64,000 bases of DNA from an uncultured Hyphomonas sp. (lineage in GTDB: Bacteria; Pseudomonadota; Alphaproteobacteria; Caulobacterales; Hyphomonadaceae): assembly GCF_963677035.1 (NCBI RefSeq), contig NZ_OY781472.1:62001-126000 (forward strand), given 5' to 3'. Positions within the stretch are counted from its first letter, which is position 1; each line of letters opens with the position of its first letter. The notes under the pieces are model-generated. The model was not told the origin of the DNA, made no database searches, and saw only the letters and a list, made by a program, of their open reading frames with translations. Of this stretch, positions 1 to 9,490 are shown piece by piece. A program made the translations under genes and the position numbers.

Positions 1-1371
1 TCGAAACTGTTCGACTCGATGGGAAACAGGCAACTCGCCGAACTCCTGAAACTGGAACCGCGAACCTCGTTCGGCGATTTCGCACTGACCCATATCCAGC
101 AGGCCCACCTCTTCCGCGAAACCGTTCGCCGCTTCTGCCTCAGCGGATCGGATCAGATCACAGCCGATCATGTACCGGTCACCGGATTGCTGAAATTCCT
201 GCCCGAGCTTGTGACCCGCCCCATCTGCGAATGGGTGGCCGAACGCGCACGGGAGCTCTGGCAGCGCATGACGACGCCGGAAGATCCCATCCCGCTTGGC
301 CATGATGGCTATCTGAAGCTCTGGTCGCTCTCGAACCCGCAGCTCGCCTATGACTATGTCTTGCTCGACGAAGCGCAGGACACGAACCCCGCAGTGCTCA
401 GCGTGCTCGAACAACAAGACACACAGATGGTTTATGTCGGAGACCGTCACCAGCAGATCTACGCCTGGCGCGGCGCGGTCAATGCAATGAAAAAGATCGA
501 CACAGACCAGGAGTGCTATCTCACCCAATCATTTCGCTTCGGGCCAGAGATCGCGGCAAATGCCAGCCGGGTGATCCGGAAACTCGGCGAGCCCCATGCA
601 TTACGCGGCAATCCGGACATTCGTTCCTCGATTTCGGAAAGGGGATATTCAGATGCCATCCTGACACGGAAGAATGCGACTGCTTTCACGCAAACCCTGC
701 GCGCCATCGGAAACGGCCGCAAACCCTTCATTGTCGGCGGCACTGGTGAACTGAAGCTCCTCATCGATGACGTGCAAAGCCTTATGCAAGGCCGCCCCGG
801 CGCCCATCCTGACTTTTTTGGCTTCCAGGACTGGAGCGATGTCGTTTCGTTCTCCCAGACAAAAGAAGGCGCAGACCTCTGGCCGTTTGTGTCGCTTGTC
901 GAGCGCCTTGGCCCCGAAGCCCTGCGCAATGCCATCAACAATTCTGCGCCTTCGCTCCAGGCCGCCGATGTAGCCATATCCACAATCCACAAAGCCAAAG
1001 GCCTGGAATGGCCAAGCGTGCGCGTTGCAAGCGACTTTATAAAGACCCTTGAGGGCAGGCTCATCATCAACGAAGATGAGCTGAGACTGTTCTATGTGGC
1101 GATCACCCGTGCCCGCCAGCGCCTCCTGATCGAGGAGCAGCTCCTGGACGAATTTGCTTTCGGCGACTTTCCAAACTCCTCCCCGGCCCCTTCCCAGAGC
1201 CCGCCAGAGACAAGTGCGACACCCCCGCCTTTACCTCCCACACCGACAGCGTCGTCCCCACCTTCAGTAACGGAACCATCCCAACCAGCCCGCGGAGATG
1301 GTTCTGCTTCCCAGCCCCCCGGCACCCGACCCAAAAAGCGGTTCTGGTTCAAGTTCGGAAAATCGACTTGA
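1..1371 (+). CDS. UvrD/PcrA-like superfamily 1 helicase, 5' end outside the window
   Basis: The frame is open from the first base, so the N-terminus with the Walker A motif is missing. Motifs of a 3'-5' SF1 DNA helicase appear in order: motif II LLDEAQDTN, motif III VGDRHQQIYAWRGA, motif IV LTQSFRFGPEIA, motif V ISTIHKAKGLEW and motif VI LFYVAITRARQRL. The family unwinds DNA with ATP during repair or replication; members in mobile islands can also serve in defence. The last 65 or so residues are rich in Pro and Ser and end in a short basic-aromatic tail, which is not part of the helicase fold. The first ATG in the window (19) lies inside the protein and is not the likely start. The helicase assignment is firm; the biological role is open. 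Confidence 0.85.
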   Translation, partial: SKLFDSMGNRQLAELLKLEPRTSFGDFALTHIQQAHLFRETVRRFCLSGSDQITADHVPVTGLLKFLPELVTRPICEWVAERARELWQRMTTPEDPIPLGHDGYLKLWSLSNPQLAYDYVLLDEAQDTNPAVLSVLEQQDTQMVYVGDRHQQIYAWRGAVNAMKKIDTDQECYLTQSFRFGPEIAANASRVIRKLGEPHALRGNPDIRSSISERGYSDAILTRKNATAFTQTLRAIGNGRKPFIVGGTGELKLLIDDVQSLMQGRPGAHPDFFGFQDWSDVVSFSQTKEGADLWPFVSLVERLGPEALRNAINNSAPSLQAADVAISTIHKAKGLEWPSVRVASDFIKTLEGRLIINEDELRLFYVAITRARQRLLIEEQLLDEFAFGDFPNSSPAPSQSPPETSATPPPLPPTPTASSPPSVTEPSQPARGDGSASQPPGTRPKKRFWFKFGKST

Positions 1372-1621
1372 TACGCTGGCATAATGCATAAAAGGCAGAC
1401 TGATTTCGAAACGCGAAGACAATCCAGAAATTTTTTCCTGAATTGCGATTTATTTATTTGTGTCTTTTCTGAGCACTAACTCAAAAATGACCGCCAAACC
1501 CTTCGAGATTGCAGATAAAGCCCCGCACAAATTAAAGGCGGAGACTGGTCGTTCGTACAAATAATTGAGGTCGAGTTTTCGCTCGACATCACGTGTTCAA
1601 TCCTGGATTGATGAGGTTTCT

Positions 1622-2800
1622 ATGGGTGCCGCGGGCCAGGAGCCAAGAATGAAAAAATGCAAGGATTGCCCCAAGCCGTGCAATGAACCTTACTTTTCGC
1701 CGGAACTTCTCTACGAAACGGTCTTCCCCAGACCCCAACGGCGGACAAAATCCGCACCATTGTATGAAGCTCTTCACCAGCGTGCTCGCGAATTGGCGGC
1801 CCCCTACAGGGTAGCAGGCCTGCTCATGAAATGTATGGATTTCCGCCGCTCAATTCAGACCATCATGAATGAGTCTCCTCGCTCACAATTGACCGCTGAT
1901 TTTGGGCCCCAGCCCGGTCTCTACGTGGCCGCCGCCAAGACCGCCCTCGGTTTGGTTCGCTCAGAATTGAAGGACCAGCACACGACCCCGGAACTCTTTA
2001 CGATCGTCTGGGACGCAACTGTCGATAAGCTGAGCGATAATAAGAACAGGCACTTCGGCGTATCAGAATGCGCGCTCAAGTACGACCCTGCCCACGACAC
2101 TTCCGCAAGATTCATGACCTTCGCTATCTCCTGCGTCAAAAACCGGGCGCTCGACCTGATCAGGCAAACTGTCGGGGCACGGATAGAAACCGCTATGGAT
2201 GCCGATGAGCTCGAGAGAAAGATCGCAAATAGTCACAGTCCCGTTCACTCAATTGCCGGCCCCCATCGCGCGCCAGGAGAAGTAGTAGACTTTGAGCGGG
2301 TTGATCGGCTGAAAGGCCCACGCGTCCAGCTTCAGATGGAAGTGGATAAGCTGCAGAAAAAAACGCTGGCGCCAATCATAGCCTGGGCCGACAAAGCCGC
2401 GGCGAAGAACCTCCTGATCGATGCGACCGCAGTTCTCGCAATGTTAAATCGGCGAGATGCGACATTCTGGAAGTTTTCAGAACCCGATGAGGAAGGCCCG
2501 CCAGCCTGCATGGGGCCGAACAGATCAAATCTCGCGGAGATATGCGGCGATAAAAGGCGAAACCCCACCCAATGGCGCACCCGTTTCAAAAACGGCGTCC
2601 GGCGTGCTGCCAAACAGTCACCGCAAGTGCGACGACAACTCGAAATTCTTGATGAAGCCCTCACCCGACTTCGCGCGCTTCAAATGAGCCTGCTCGAAGA
2701 AGAAGGCGTGGAGCTGGACCGAAAGACCCGCGCTGCGATCGCCTGGCATCATCAATTCTTCCATCTTCTGGAGCCCCGCGACGTCCTGGACGGACTCTGA
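1622..2800 (+). CDS. sigma-70 region 2-like protein
   Basis: Residues about 153-182 contain YDPAHDTSARFMTFAIS followed by CVKNRALDLIRQ, which matches the shape of region 2 of ECF-type sigma factors (FDP..rf.tw...iarnraiD.lR). No region 4 helix-turn-helix is obvious in the remaining 200 residues, so it may be a diverged sigma factor or a regulator that borrowed the fold. The N-terminus carries a C-x2-C-x3-C cluster (residues 13-20). ATG 1622 has GAGG five bases upstream; ATG 1649 has a better AGGAG at six bases, so the true start could be 27 bases later. It is the first gene of a same-strand run with the bicupin, radical SAM and Nramp-like genes, so it may control them. That role is inference. 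Confidence 0.55.
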   Translation: MGAAGQEPRMKKCKDCPKPCNEPYFSPELLYETVFPRPQRRTKSAPLYEALHQRARELAAPYRVAGLLMKCMDFRRSIQTIMNESPRSQLTADFGPQPGLYVAAAKTALGLVRSELKDQHTTPELFTIVWDATVDKLSDNKNRHFGVSECALKYDPAHDTSARFMTFAISCVKNRALDLIRQTVGARIETAMDADELERKIANSHSPVHSIAGPHRAPGEVVDFERVDRLKGPRVQLQMEVDKLQKKTLAPIIAWADKAAAKNLLIDATAVLAMLNRRDATFWKFSEPDEEGPPACMGPNRSNLAEICGDKRRNPTQWRTRFKNGVRRAAKQSPQVRRQLEILDEALTRLRALQMSLLEEEGVELDRKTRAAIAWHHQFFHLLEPRDVLDGL

Positions 2801-2855
2801 CGGCAAGCCATGATGGCTTTGGCTTCAACACCAGTTCAAACCTTTGAGGTACACC

Positions 2856-4364
2856 ATGTCGAAACAAAACTCTCAGGGGCCGCACGATCTAGCAGCCCTG
2901 AACCGCTTGCTGACAGTCCCAGGCAACTCACCCGTTCCCATCGGCGAAGAGCTCGGCGACGCGTGGGCGGAATCCGCCGCCGTCCGGACCGCTTTCGGCA
3001 TGGCATTCCTCAACAGCGTGGATCCCGACGACCTGCAATCAAATCCGGACATCATGGAAAAAGTTCTGGAAATTGCCGATGCTCTCGGTACCGACGACCA
3101 TATTGATATGCTCGAGATCTGGCACCAGATGGAGCTGGCGATTGCCAGACTTCGTGCCGAAAACCCGGAAGGCGAAAGGCCGGAGTTTGGCCGGGACCTG
3201 GACTGGGAACGTGAAGATGCTGCCGCCCGTATTCGTCGTACGGCTTGGTCAGGGCTTAAATCGATTGGCGATACTGCAAATGCGCCGCCATTGATGGCGG
3301 TTGAAACCGGCCCCGCCCAGCAAACAGACCGGGCCGACATGCGTCGCCCCACCTTCAAGGCATGCCACTGGTCCACAAGCCAAAAGCCGTTTCAGCTTAT
3401 TCCGGCAATTCACGCACGTGAATTGGTCCTGATTGTCTTGTCGGGCACCATAAATATTGAAGTTGGTACGGAATTGTCGCGCACACGGCGGTTCAGAATG
3501 TCTTCCAGTGACAAGAGCATCACTCGCTTGCGGCTGCGCGCTCCAATGGAGGCCGTCCCCTGGGTCCCGCCTGTCCATGTGGTAAATTCCACAAAGGACG
3601 CGCGCGGACTTCTAATTGCATTTAGCGAATTGGGTCTGCCCTTCGAACAAAATCAATTGGGGTATGTCCAATGGCTTGACGCTCAACCCAGCCCGCATGC
3701 GGCAGATGCATTCTGGGAGGCCATGGAAGATCCGGCGGTCAATGATTTTCTCTTGCGCAGAATTGATCGTCACAAACGGCCGCCAGCCAAATATTTCCAG
3801 CGCGTGGACGGTGATGGTTTTGAATTTGCGCACAATCGCGGCGTTCGCAATGGCAATCATGAGCTGTTCGAGGAAATCGCCGAACCGGCGCTGTTCCAAC
3901 CCGAGCATTTGATCCTCAAGGTCGTCCTCACAAAACCGGCGGATACAACGAGTTACGCCGTGGCCCGACATGAAGGGTGCGAGTTCCTCGTCCCCCTCGC
4001 CGGCACGATGATGGCTGTCTTCGCAGATCCATCTGCTCTCACCGGTATTCGTCGCGGCTGTGACCTGGATCCAAGATTGGATAATGAAAGGTGGCAGGAA
4101 GCGAATGGCCAGCAGATTTATCTGTTTGCCCACCGCGGTCCCAATCGCGAGCCTGATCTTCTTTTCGTCAAGTCCAATGAAGTCCTTCATGGCTTTGCCT
4201 CTGGTTGTGCAACCAGACCGGCCATGTCGCTATTTATCGGTGCGGACCAATATGAGCAAACCTGCTCCTGGCACGAACGTTTCTACGCCGAAAGAAATGA
4301 AGTCCCTGAGCGGGACGCGGCTACTGGGGGCAAACGACTGCAACTCGTAAAAGGGGGGGGATGA
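2856..4364 (+). CDS. bicupin-like protein
   Basis: A 502-residue protein with a helical, acidic N-terminal third and two stretches that read like cupin barrels. The first, about residues 170-270, has ELVLIVLSGTINIEVG and later PPVHVVNSTKDARGLLIAF. The second, about 360-470, has ARHEGCEFLVPLAGTMM followed by a VLHGFASG segment, giving the H...E...G and later H pattern of a metal-binding cupin. A metal-dependent enzyme or a sensor is possible; no substrate can be named. GAGGT lies five bases before ATG 2856; an upstream in-frame TTG (2844) has no such support. The stop is followed immediately by the ATG of the radical SAM gene, so the two are probably co-translated. Confidence 0.5.
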   Translation: MSKQNSQGPHDLAALNRLLTVPGNSPVPIGEELGDAWAESAAVRTAFGMAFLNSVDPDDLQSNPDIMEKVLEIADALGTDDHIDMLEIWHQMELAIARLRAENPEGERPEFGRDLDWEREDAAARIRRTAWSGLKSIGDTANAPPLMAVETGPAQQTDRADMRRPTFKACHWSTSQKPFQLIPAIHARELVLIVLSGTINIEVGTELSRTRRFRMSSSDKSITRLRLRAPMEAVPWVPPVHVVNSTKDARGLLIAFSELGLPFEQNQLGYVQWLDAQPSPHAADAFWEAMEDPAVNDFLLRRIDRHKRPPAKYFQRVDGDGFEFAHNRGVRNGNHELFEEIAEPALFQPEHLILKVVLTKPADTTSYAVARHEGCEFLVPLAGTMMAVFADPSALTGIRRGCDLDPRLDNERWQEANGQQIYLFAHRGPNREPDLLFVKSNEVLHGFASGCATRPAMSLFIGADQYEQTCSWHERFYAERNEVPERDAATGGKRLQLVKGGG

Positions 4365-5816
4365 ATGGAGGATGGGATAGCGGCGACCCAGATCATTCGA
4401 GACGCCCTGTCGTCCAAAGCCATAGGACGGGCTAGAGGACGGATTGGCGGCAGCCACACAACTGTCACCTATCCGCCGCTTGATGCGCTCGACTCTATTG
4501 CCGGCAGCGAGGTGGAAGCTTCCATGGAGCCCTCGCGCGACCTGAATTTGTACTTTCATGTCGCTTTCTGCGAGTTCATTTGCCCGTTCTGCCACTATGC
4601 CAAGACCTATTCTCCGGTGGACAATGAGCGCGAAGACGTTCTCGATTATCTCGGGGCCGTGTTTCGTGAAATCGAACTTCGACAGGAGCTGATCCGCGCC
4701 TCGCATGTTTCATCCGTCTACATCGGAGGTGGCACCCCAACCGTGCTCGATGGAAAACGGCTCGGACGGTTTCTGGAAAAAATCCAGGAGGCGTGTGGCA
4801 CCCCGCCAGCCCTGTTCTGTGTCGAAACTAGCCCAATCACAATCGCCGGCATCGGCGGAGCGGAAAAGGCCGAACTCCTTTACGAAGCCGGCGTCAACCG
4901 TATCAGCATGGGCGTTCAGACATTCGATGAAATACTTCTGCAGCGTTATCGAGGACACCGGCTGTCCGATATGCTCCGTGGGCTGGAAATCCTTCAGGAC
5001 ACCGGCATCACCCTGAATGTCGACCTGATACAGGACCTACCCGACCAGTCCGCCAAAAGCCTGGACCATGATATCGAACTCATCGGCAAGCTCAGACCGC
5101 ATCAGGTAACCTGGTACATGATGCGCCCCTCACGCGAAGCCCCATGGTTCAAGGACATTCAGCGTGGTCAACTGGCTGGAATACCTGACGACAAGACCAG
5201 TGCGCTGCGCCGGTATCACATCATTCGAGCCATGCAGGATCTCGGCTATGTCATGCAATCCGGCGGACGGTTTGTTCGGGACGATTCGATCGTCGATACG
5301 TATAAGACCGTTCGCGGGGGCCTGAACTCTGACCTGCTCGGGATAGGCATGTCTTCCTACTCACATGGTTGGGGGCACTTTTTCCGTAATGTGACGAATT
5401 ACAGGATCCGGAGCGGAATTCGTGATTATGTCAGCCGAATTCGTGACGGCGCTTCGCCCATAGATACAGGCCTCAAGGTTTCGCACGCTGAAAGACGAGC
5501 GGGCGCACGCGTGACCGGCATTCGCGAAAAAATCCCCGCCTCGCTTCTGCAAGGTGACGATACCGATTCTCAGACGGCCCGCCGGATTGCAGCCCACCTT
5601 GAGAACCATGGCCTCGCCGAGAGCGATCTTCTGGGCGGCTTGTCTCTGACATCTGCCGGCAGAGCCTTCGAAGAGGAGATCGCAACCCTGTTCTACAGCC
5701 AGTCAGTCCTGGCAAGTCTCGCTGAGCGCGGCCAATTCTGGGTCGACGAGCACTATCCGGAGCTCGCAAGCATCATGATGCCGAATTTTGCCAGCACCCC
5801 TTCTGTCATCAGCTGA
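4365..5816 (+). CDS. HemN/HemW-like radical SAM protein
   Basis: Residues 69-76 give C-x3-C-x2-C (CEFICPFC), the site for the radical SAM [4Fe-4S] cluster. YIGGGTPTVL near residue 121 is the SAM-binding GGGTP motif of the coproporphyrinogen dehydrogenase-like family. The C-terminal part (GLSLTSAGRAFEEEIA) resembles the HemN C-terminal domain. The family includes oxygen-independent coproporphyrinogen oxidase, haem chaperone HemW, haem-degrading ChuW/HutW and several methyltransferases. Standing outside any haem gene context and next to a cupin and a metal-type transporter, this copy is more likely specialised than the housekeeping enzyme. A run of G directly before ATG 4365 can serve as ribosome site. 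The length (483 aa) suits the family. Confidence 0.8.
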   Translation: MEDGIAATQIIRDALSSKAIGRARGRIGGSHTTVTYPPLDALDSIAGSEVEASMEPSRDLNLYFHVAFCEFICPFCHYAKTYSPVDNEREDVLDYLGAVFREIELRQELIRASHVSSVYIGGGTPTVLDGKRLGRFLEKIQEACGTPPALFCVETSPITIAGIGGAEKAELLYEAGVNRISMGVQTFDEILLQRYRGHRLSDMLRGLEILQDTGITLNVDLIQDLPDQSAKSLDHDIELIGKLRPHQVTWYMMRPSREAPWFKDIQRGQLAGIPDDKTSALRRYHIIRAMQDLGYVMQSGGRFVRDDSIVDTYKTVRGGLNSDLLGIGMSSYSHGWGHFFRNVTNYRIRSGIRDYVSRIRDGASPIDTGLKVSHAERRAGARVTGIREKIPASLLQGDDTDSQTARRIAAHLENHGLAESDLLGGLSLTSAGRAFEEEIATLFYSQSVLASLAERGQFWVDEHYPELASIMMPNFASTPSVIS

Positions 5817-5829
5817 AAAGGCTTCCGAA

Positions 5830-7284
5830 ATGACTGAACAAGATCGCCAGAGTCCAAATACGGCTCAGACGCGGCCACTACCGCCGCCGGTATCATTGCG
5901 CCAATCCATCGGACCAGGTGTCATTCTCCTGGCAACAGCAATGGGATCAGGAGAGATCTTCTTCTGGCCCGGTATTGCCGCTGACCATGGCTTTCGCCTG
6001 ATCTGGCTGACCATTGCGGCCATCACATTGCAATATGTCCTCAATACCGAATTCATCCGCTATACGCTTGCGACCGGCGAGGCCGCCGTGATCGGCTTTG
6101 CGCGCCTCTCGCCGGTATTCGGATGGTTCTTCATTGCCGCTGCCATCCTGCCCTGGATGTGGCCCGGCTGGGCCATGGGTGGGGCGACGTCACTGACTTG
6201 GATTTTTGGCGGGAACCCTGTCTGGATCGGCGCTGGTTCGCTCGTCGCGATTGGCCTCCTCCTGACCGGGTCCCGAGTGGCCTACAAATCGCTCGAGCTC
6301 GCCCAGAAGCTGCTCATCGCCTTTGTTCTGACGGTAGCCCTCGGCCTGGCCGTCGCCATTGTGCGCCCTGAGTCACTTGCCGCGCTCGGGCAAGGTCTCG
6401 TGTCGTCCCCCTTTCCCCTTCCTGCTTCTCTCTCCATGACGACGCTGCTCGCCGCGCTCGCCTTTTGTGGTGCCGGCGGCACCATCAACCTCGCTGCTGC
6501 CAACTGGGCCCGCGACAAGGGCTTCGGCATGGCGGTCTATGCGCCGAAAGTCGTCAGCCCGTTTTCAGGAGAAGTTCAGGCCGTCAGTGAAGCTCGTTTC
6601 GCCTTCGATGCCTCCGGTGAAAACATTCCTCGCTGGCAGGCCTGGTGGCGTCTCGTGCGGCGTGAGGAGCTGATCACCTTTCTTGCCGCAGGCGCGTTCG
6701 GCCTGATTGTCTTCATGCTCGTTGCTCACGCGCTTGTCGCAGGACAAGGCCTCGGCGTGGGCATGGGAACGGTCAAGGCCCAAGCCGACGCGCTCGGCCA
6801 GCGCTACGGACAATGGATGCACCTGATCTTTGCGCTCTGCGTCTCTGCGATCTTCCTGACGAGCGCTGTCGGCGTTCTGGATCATGCTGCCCGCATTGCC
6901 GCCGGCCTTGTGCGCCACTTCCTCGGAACACGTGCCGAAGCCACCCGCTGGCTCAGCGAAAGCGGTCTTTACTTCATCATCCTCTGGACCCTTATCGGTT
7001 TCGGCCTGATCGTCCTCCTTGGCCTTGACGTCTCGAGCCCTCCTGCGCTCCTGACCATTGCGGGGGCCCTGTCGGGCATCGTCATGTTCGCCTATTCCTG
7101 CCTGGCGCTCTGGCTGAACCTCCACATGAAGGCTGAGTTCGATCGCCTTGACCCGGATTTCGGCACATTAAACCCGTTCCGGATCGAGCGCTGGCGCCTG
7201 GTCGCCCTCATTCTGTCCATCCTACTCTTCGGCTTCATGTCAGCCGCCGTCATTCTGGACACGCTCAGCAAGTTGGCCGGCTGA
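5830..7284 (+). CDS. Nramp-related membrane transporter
   Basis: About 485 residues with roughly eleven hydrophobic segments. The start GPGVILLATAMGSGEIFFWP resembles transmembrane helix 1 of Nramp-related proteins. Canonical Nramp metal transporters carry DPGN in helix 1 and MPH in helix 6; here the equivalent places read GPGV and roughly GGTINL, so the metal ligands are not conserved and the substrate is uncertain (metal, Mg or an organic solute). ATG 5830 is chosen because AAGG lies eight bases upstream and the earlier in-frame start would overlap the radical SAM gene. It sits 13 bases after that gene, in the same operon, which suggests import of a metal or export of a product. Confidence 0.65.
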   Translation: MTEQDRQSPNTAQTRPLPPPVSLRQSIGPGVILLATAMGSGEIFFWPGIAADHGFRLIWLTIAAITLQYVLNTEFIRYTLATGEAAVIGFARLSPVFGWFFIAAAILPWMWPGWAMGGATSLTWIFGGNPVWIGAGSLVAIGLLLTGSRVAYKSLELAQKLLIAFVLTVALGLAVAIVRPESLAALGQGLVSSPFPLPASLSMTTLLAALAFCGAGGTINLAAANWARDKGFGMAVYAPKVVSPFSGEVQAVSEARFAFDASGENIPRWQAWWRLVRREELITFLAAGAFGLIVFMLVAHALVAGQGLGVGMGTVKAQADALGQRYGQWMHLIFALCVSAIFLTSAVGVLDHAARIAAGLVRHFLGTRAEATRWLSESGLYFIILWTLIGFGLIVLLGLDVSSPPALLTIAGALSGIVMFAYSCLALWLNLHMKAEFDRLDPDFGTLNPFRIERWRLVALILSILLFGFMSAAVILDTLSKLAG

Positions 7285-7340
7285 GGGGGCTCCCCTCGTA
7301 CCCGTCACACCGCCATCCTGTCAGCTCCCCTTGAAACGCA

Positions 7341-7374
7341 GGAAGCCGGCCCACACTCATGTGGACCGGCTTCC
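7341..7374. terminator. bidirectional terminator-like hairpin
   Basis: A 15-bp stem with one mismatch and a CTCA loop lies between the converging Nramp-like gene and the DUF2000 gene. Its position supports termination in both directions; the T tracts are short. Confidence 0.6.
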
Positions 7375-7392
7375 CGTCTGATGGAGATCGGC

Positions 7393-7833
7393 TCAGCCCG
7401 GGCTGAGGGCGGCAGCGGCACTGCGCTCGTCAAAAAGCGAGCAACGCCGGGTCACCTCGCGCAGCTGGTCGGCATCGCCGGCGATGAGGATCGCGACGAT
7501 CTCATCGCCGGCAAGCTCATCTGACCGGATCGTGCGCGCCTGCTCGGCAGGCTCACCGAAGCGATGCGCCTGGAGGAAGACGTTCACGACGAGTCCTGCC
7601 TGCAATGCGTCATCGACGCAGCGCAGGAGGTGTACCGTCTTCTTCGCCTTCAGGATGATGAGCGGATGGTCCGTCATCATGCCGAGGTCGCGCGCTGCGC
7701 GATCCTCGAAACTGCGCAAGGCAAGGCCTTCCGGGTCTGCCATGGCCCCCAGGCCGAGCGCGGCATGTCCGACCGCATTGAGCAGGATGGGGGCCGGTAC
7801 GGCCGGGTTCACAACGGCGACAATCTTTTTCAT
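7393..7833 (-). CDS. DUF2000 family protein
   Basis: The protein starts MKKIVAVVNPAVPAPILLNA and continues with GHAALGLG, the pattern of DUF2000, a small alpha/beta family of unknown role related in fold to peptidyl-tRNA hydrolase 2. ATG 7833 is preferred to the ATG six bases earlier, because AAGGAG then falls six bases upstream. The ribosome site overlaps the region just past the stop of the desaturase gene on the same strand, so the two are probably an operon. About 146 residues, normal for the family. Confidence 0.7.
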   Translation of the reverse strand: MKKIVAVVNPAVPAPILLNAVGHAALGLGAMADPEGLALRSFEDRAARDLGMMTDHPLIILKAKKTVHLLRCVDDALQAGLVVNVFLQAHRFGEPAEQARTIRSDELAGDEIVAILIAGDADQLREVTRRCSLFDERSAAAALSPG

Positions 7834-7846
7834 TTTCATCTCCTTC

Positions 7847-8962
7847 TCAGGCTGCCGAGTTGAGTTGAGGTGTTTCCGGCTGGCCCGACTGCAGCAGACC
7901 AAGTTCATCTGCCATGGCCTGCAGGATGGTGGGACGGCCGGGGTGCCCCCGCGTGAACAGGCCGCCATAACGCGCAACGGATGCCGCATAGGCAGGATCC
8001 TTAAGCATCAGCTGATGCGCCTTCTTGAGGTTCCAGAACGGGATCGCCGGGCGAAGATGATGGACAAGGTGCCAGCCCTCACCATGCGCGCCGGTCAGGA
8101 AGCGCTCGATCACATTGCCTTGGCGGTTGCGCGTCGCGCGCACCACGGAGGATTCCAGCCACACCAGCGGGAAATGCTCAGCCGTCTCGATAAGCCAGTT
8201 CGTGGCCTGGAACGCCGTGAAATACGGGAGCATCCAGAACACGAGGAATTCATCGAGCCAGCCCGCCAGGGTCAGGAGCGTCAGCAAGACGCCCCAGAAG
8301 ATGATGAACCCGGCAAGCTCGGCCATATGGGCCCGGCTCATCGTGCGCCAGTCTGCTGGCAGGAGACGGTAGCGCAGCAGGTAGGGAAAGTTCACCAACG
8401 CCTTGAGGCCGAGCAGCATGCCTATCACATTGTCACGCACGAAAGTGACGGGGTTGGCTTCCAGCAGCCCCTGGCGAACATACTGCTCGGTGTCCGGATC
8501 GTTCAGGACATGGCCGAGCTTCGGGTGATGATTATAGACATGAGACGCCTTGTAGGGGGCGCCCATCTGAAAAATGAACCAGCTGGAACAGACCGTCCCC
8601 AGGAAGTCATTCAGACGGCGATTACGCGCCAGTGCGCGGTGCGAAGCTTCGTGGAGAAGCGTCGCCAAGGCACGCTGGCGTGTCCCGATGATGATCCAGG
8701 CCGGCAGAAGAACGACCGGCGCCGCAAAAATCGGGAGGAGATCAAGAAGGTAAACCCCGGCCAGAGTGGTGACGAGCAGGATACCTGCCGTTTCCAGAAG
8801 GGCCAGTGGGCCATGATAATTATCTGACCGGGACAGCTTGCGCAGTCCCAGTTCGATGCTCGGGGAAAAGCGGTGGCCGGTTTCGACACGGCGGGCCTCA
8901 CCTGGTCGGCGACGATCGCCGCGCCCGGCTTGCTCGCCGGACGATTCTTCATGTATACGCAT
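7847..8962 (-). CDS. membrane fatty acid desaturase
   Basis: The three histidine boxes of a di-iron membrane desaturase are present: HEASHRA, HVYNHHPKLGH and WHLVHHLRP. Hydrophobic pairs of helices lie before and between them. The reaction is O2-dependent introduction of a double bond (or hydroxylation) in a lipid chain, at the inner membrane. ATG 8962 has GGAG five bases upstream; an in-frame start at 8986 lacks support. The first 30 residues are polar and poorly typical. It is followed by the DUF2000 gene 13 bases downstream. The exact lipid substrate cannot be told. Confidence 0.85.
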   Translation of the reverse strand: MRIHEESSGEQAGRGDRRRPGEARRVETGHRFSPSIELGLRKLSRSDNYHGPLALLETAGILLVTTLAGVYLLDLLPIFAAPVVLLPAWIIIGTRQRALATLLHEASHRALARNRRLNDFLGTVCSSWFIFQMGAPYKASHVYNHHPKLGHVLNDPDTEQYVRQGLLEANPVTFVRDNVIGMLLGLKALVNFPYLLRYRLLPADWRTMSRAHMAELAGFIIFWGVLLTLLTLAGWLDEFLVFWMLPYFTAFQATNWLIETAEHFPLVWLESSVVRATRNRQGNVIERFLTGAHGEGWHLVHHLRPAIPFWNLKKAHQLMLKDPAYAASVARYGGLFTRGHPGRPTILQAMADELGLLQSGQPETPQLNSAA

Positions 8963-9490
8963 GTGTGCTCCGATGCGTTGGAGCATCGCCCCCCGGTGGT
9001 CGCGGTGTCTCGCCTGGACAGTGATCCGCCGCAGGCCACCGGGGTGCGAAGCTCGGGTTTAAGTTGGCACCAGCCCGAAGGCCGGCACCGGTGATCGAAG
9101 CGCTTCAATTATTTGTACTTGGGATCTGTGGGGGCCTTTAAGAAATTTCCTCGATTCATTCTGTTAGCTGAGTAAATACAGAATGTTAGAAATCGAGACG
9201 TTCGCGAGCTTGGCCCAGCCCCGCTGCTTCGCCGCTCCGACAATCCTCGACATTCGCAGCTCACGGGCACGAGGCTCAGTCGACAAGACACTGACATTGG
9301 CGTGCCCTGACCACCGGCATGCCAGGTGTCAGGCACGCGCCCTCCATGGTTCTCCTGAGCAGCCACCTGACTTGATAGCTGCCAATACTCCGGCCTGCTG
9401 GCATCAAATCCAACGGCGAACAGGTGATCTTGTGACAGCAGCGCTGCACTTCAGGGCAGCCGCCACCGCCTGGTCGATGGACGTGCATAA
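8963..9490. other. 528 bases without a convincing gene
   Basis: Includes an AT-rich patch near 9110-9185. Open frames on both strands here have no recognisable motif and poor codon use. It leads into a likely gene remnant and looks like decayed island DNA. Confidence 0.5.

Noticed and set aside
7484..8827. 447-aa open frame on the plus strand
   Set aside because: Antisense to the DUF2000 and desaturase genes, which have clear motifs; its own sequence has no recognisable domain.
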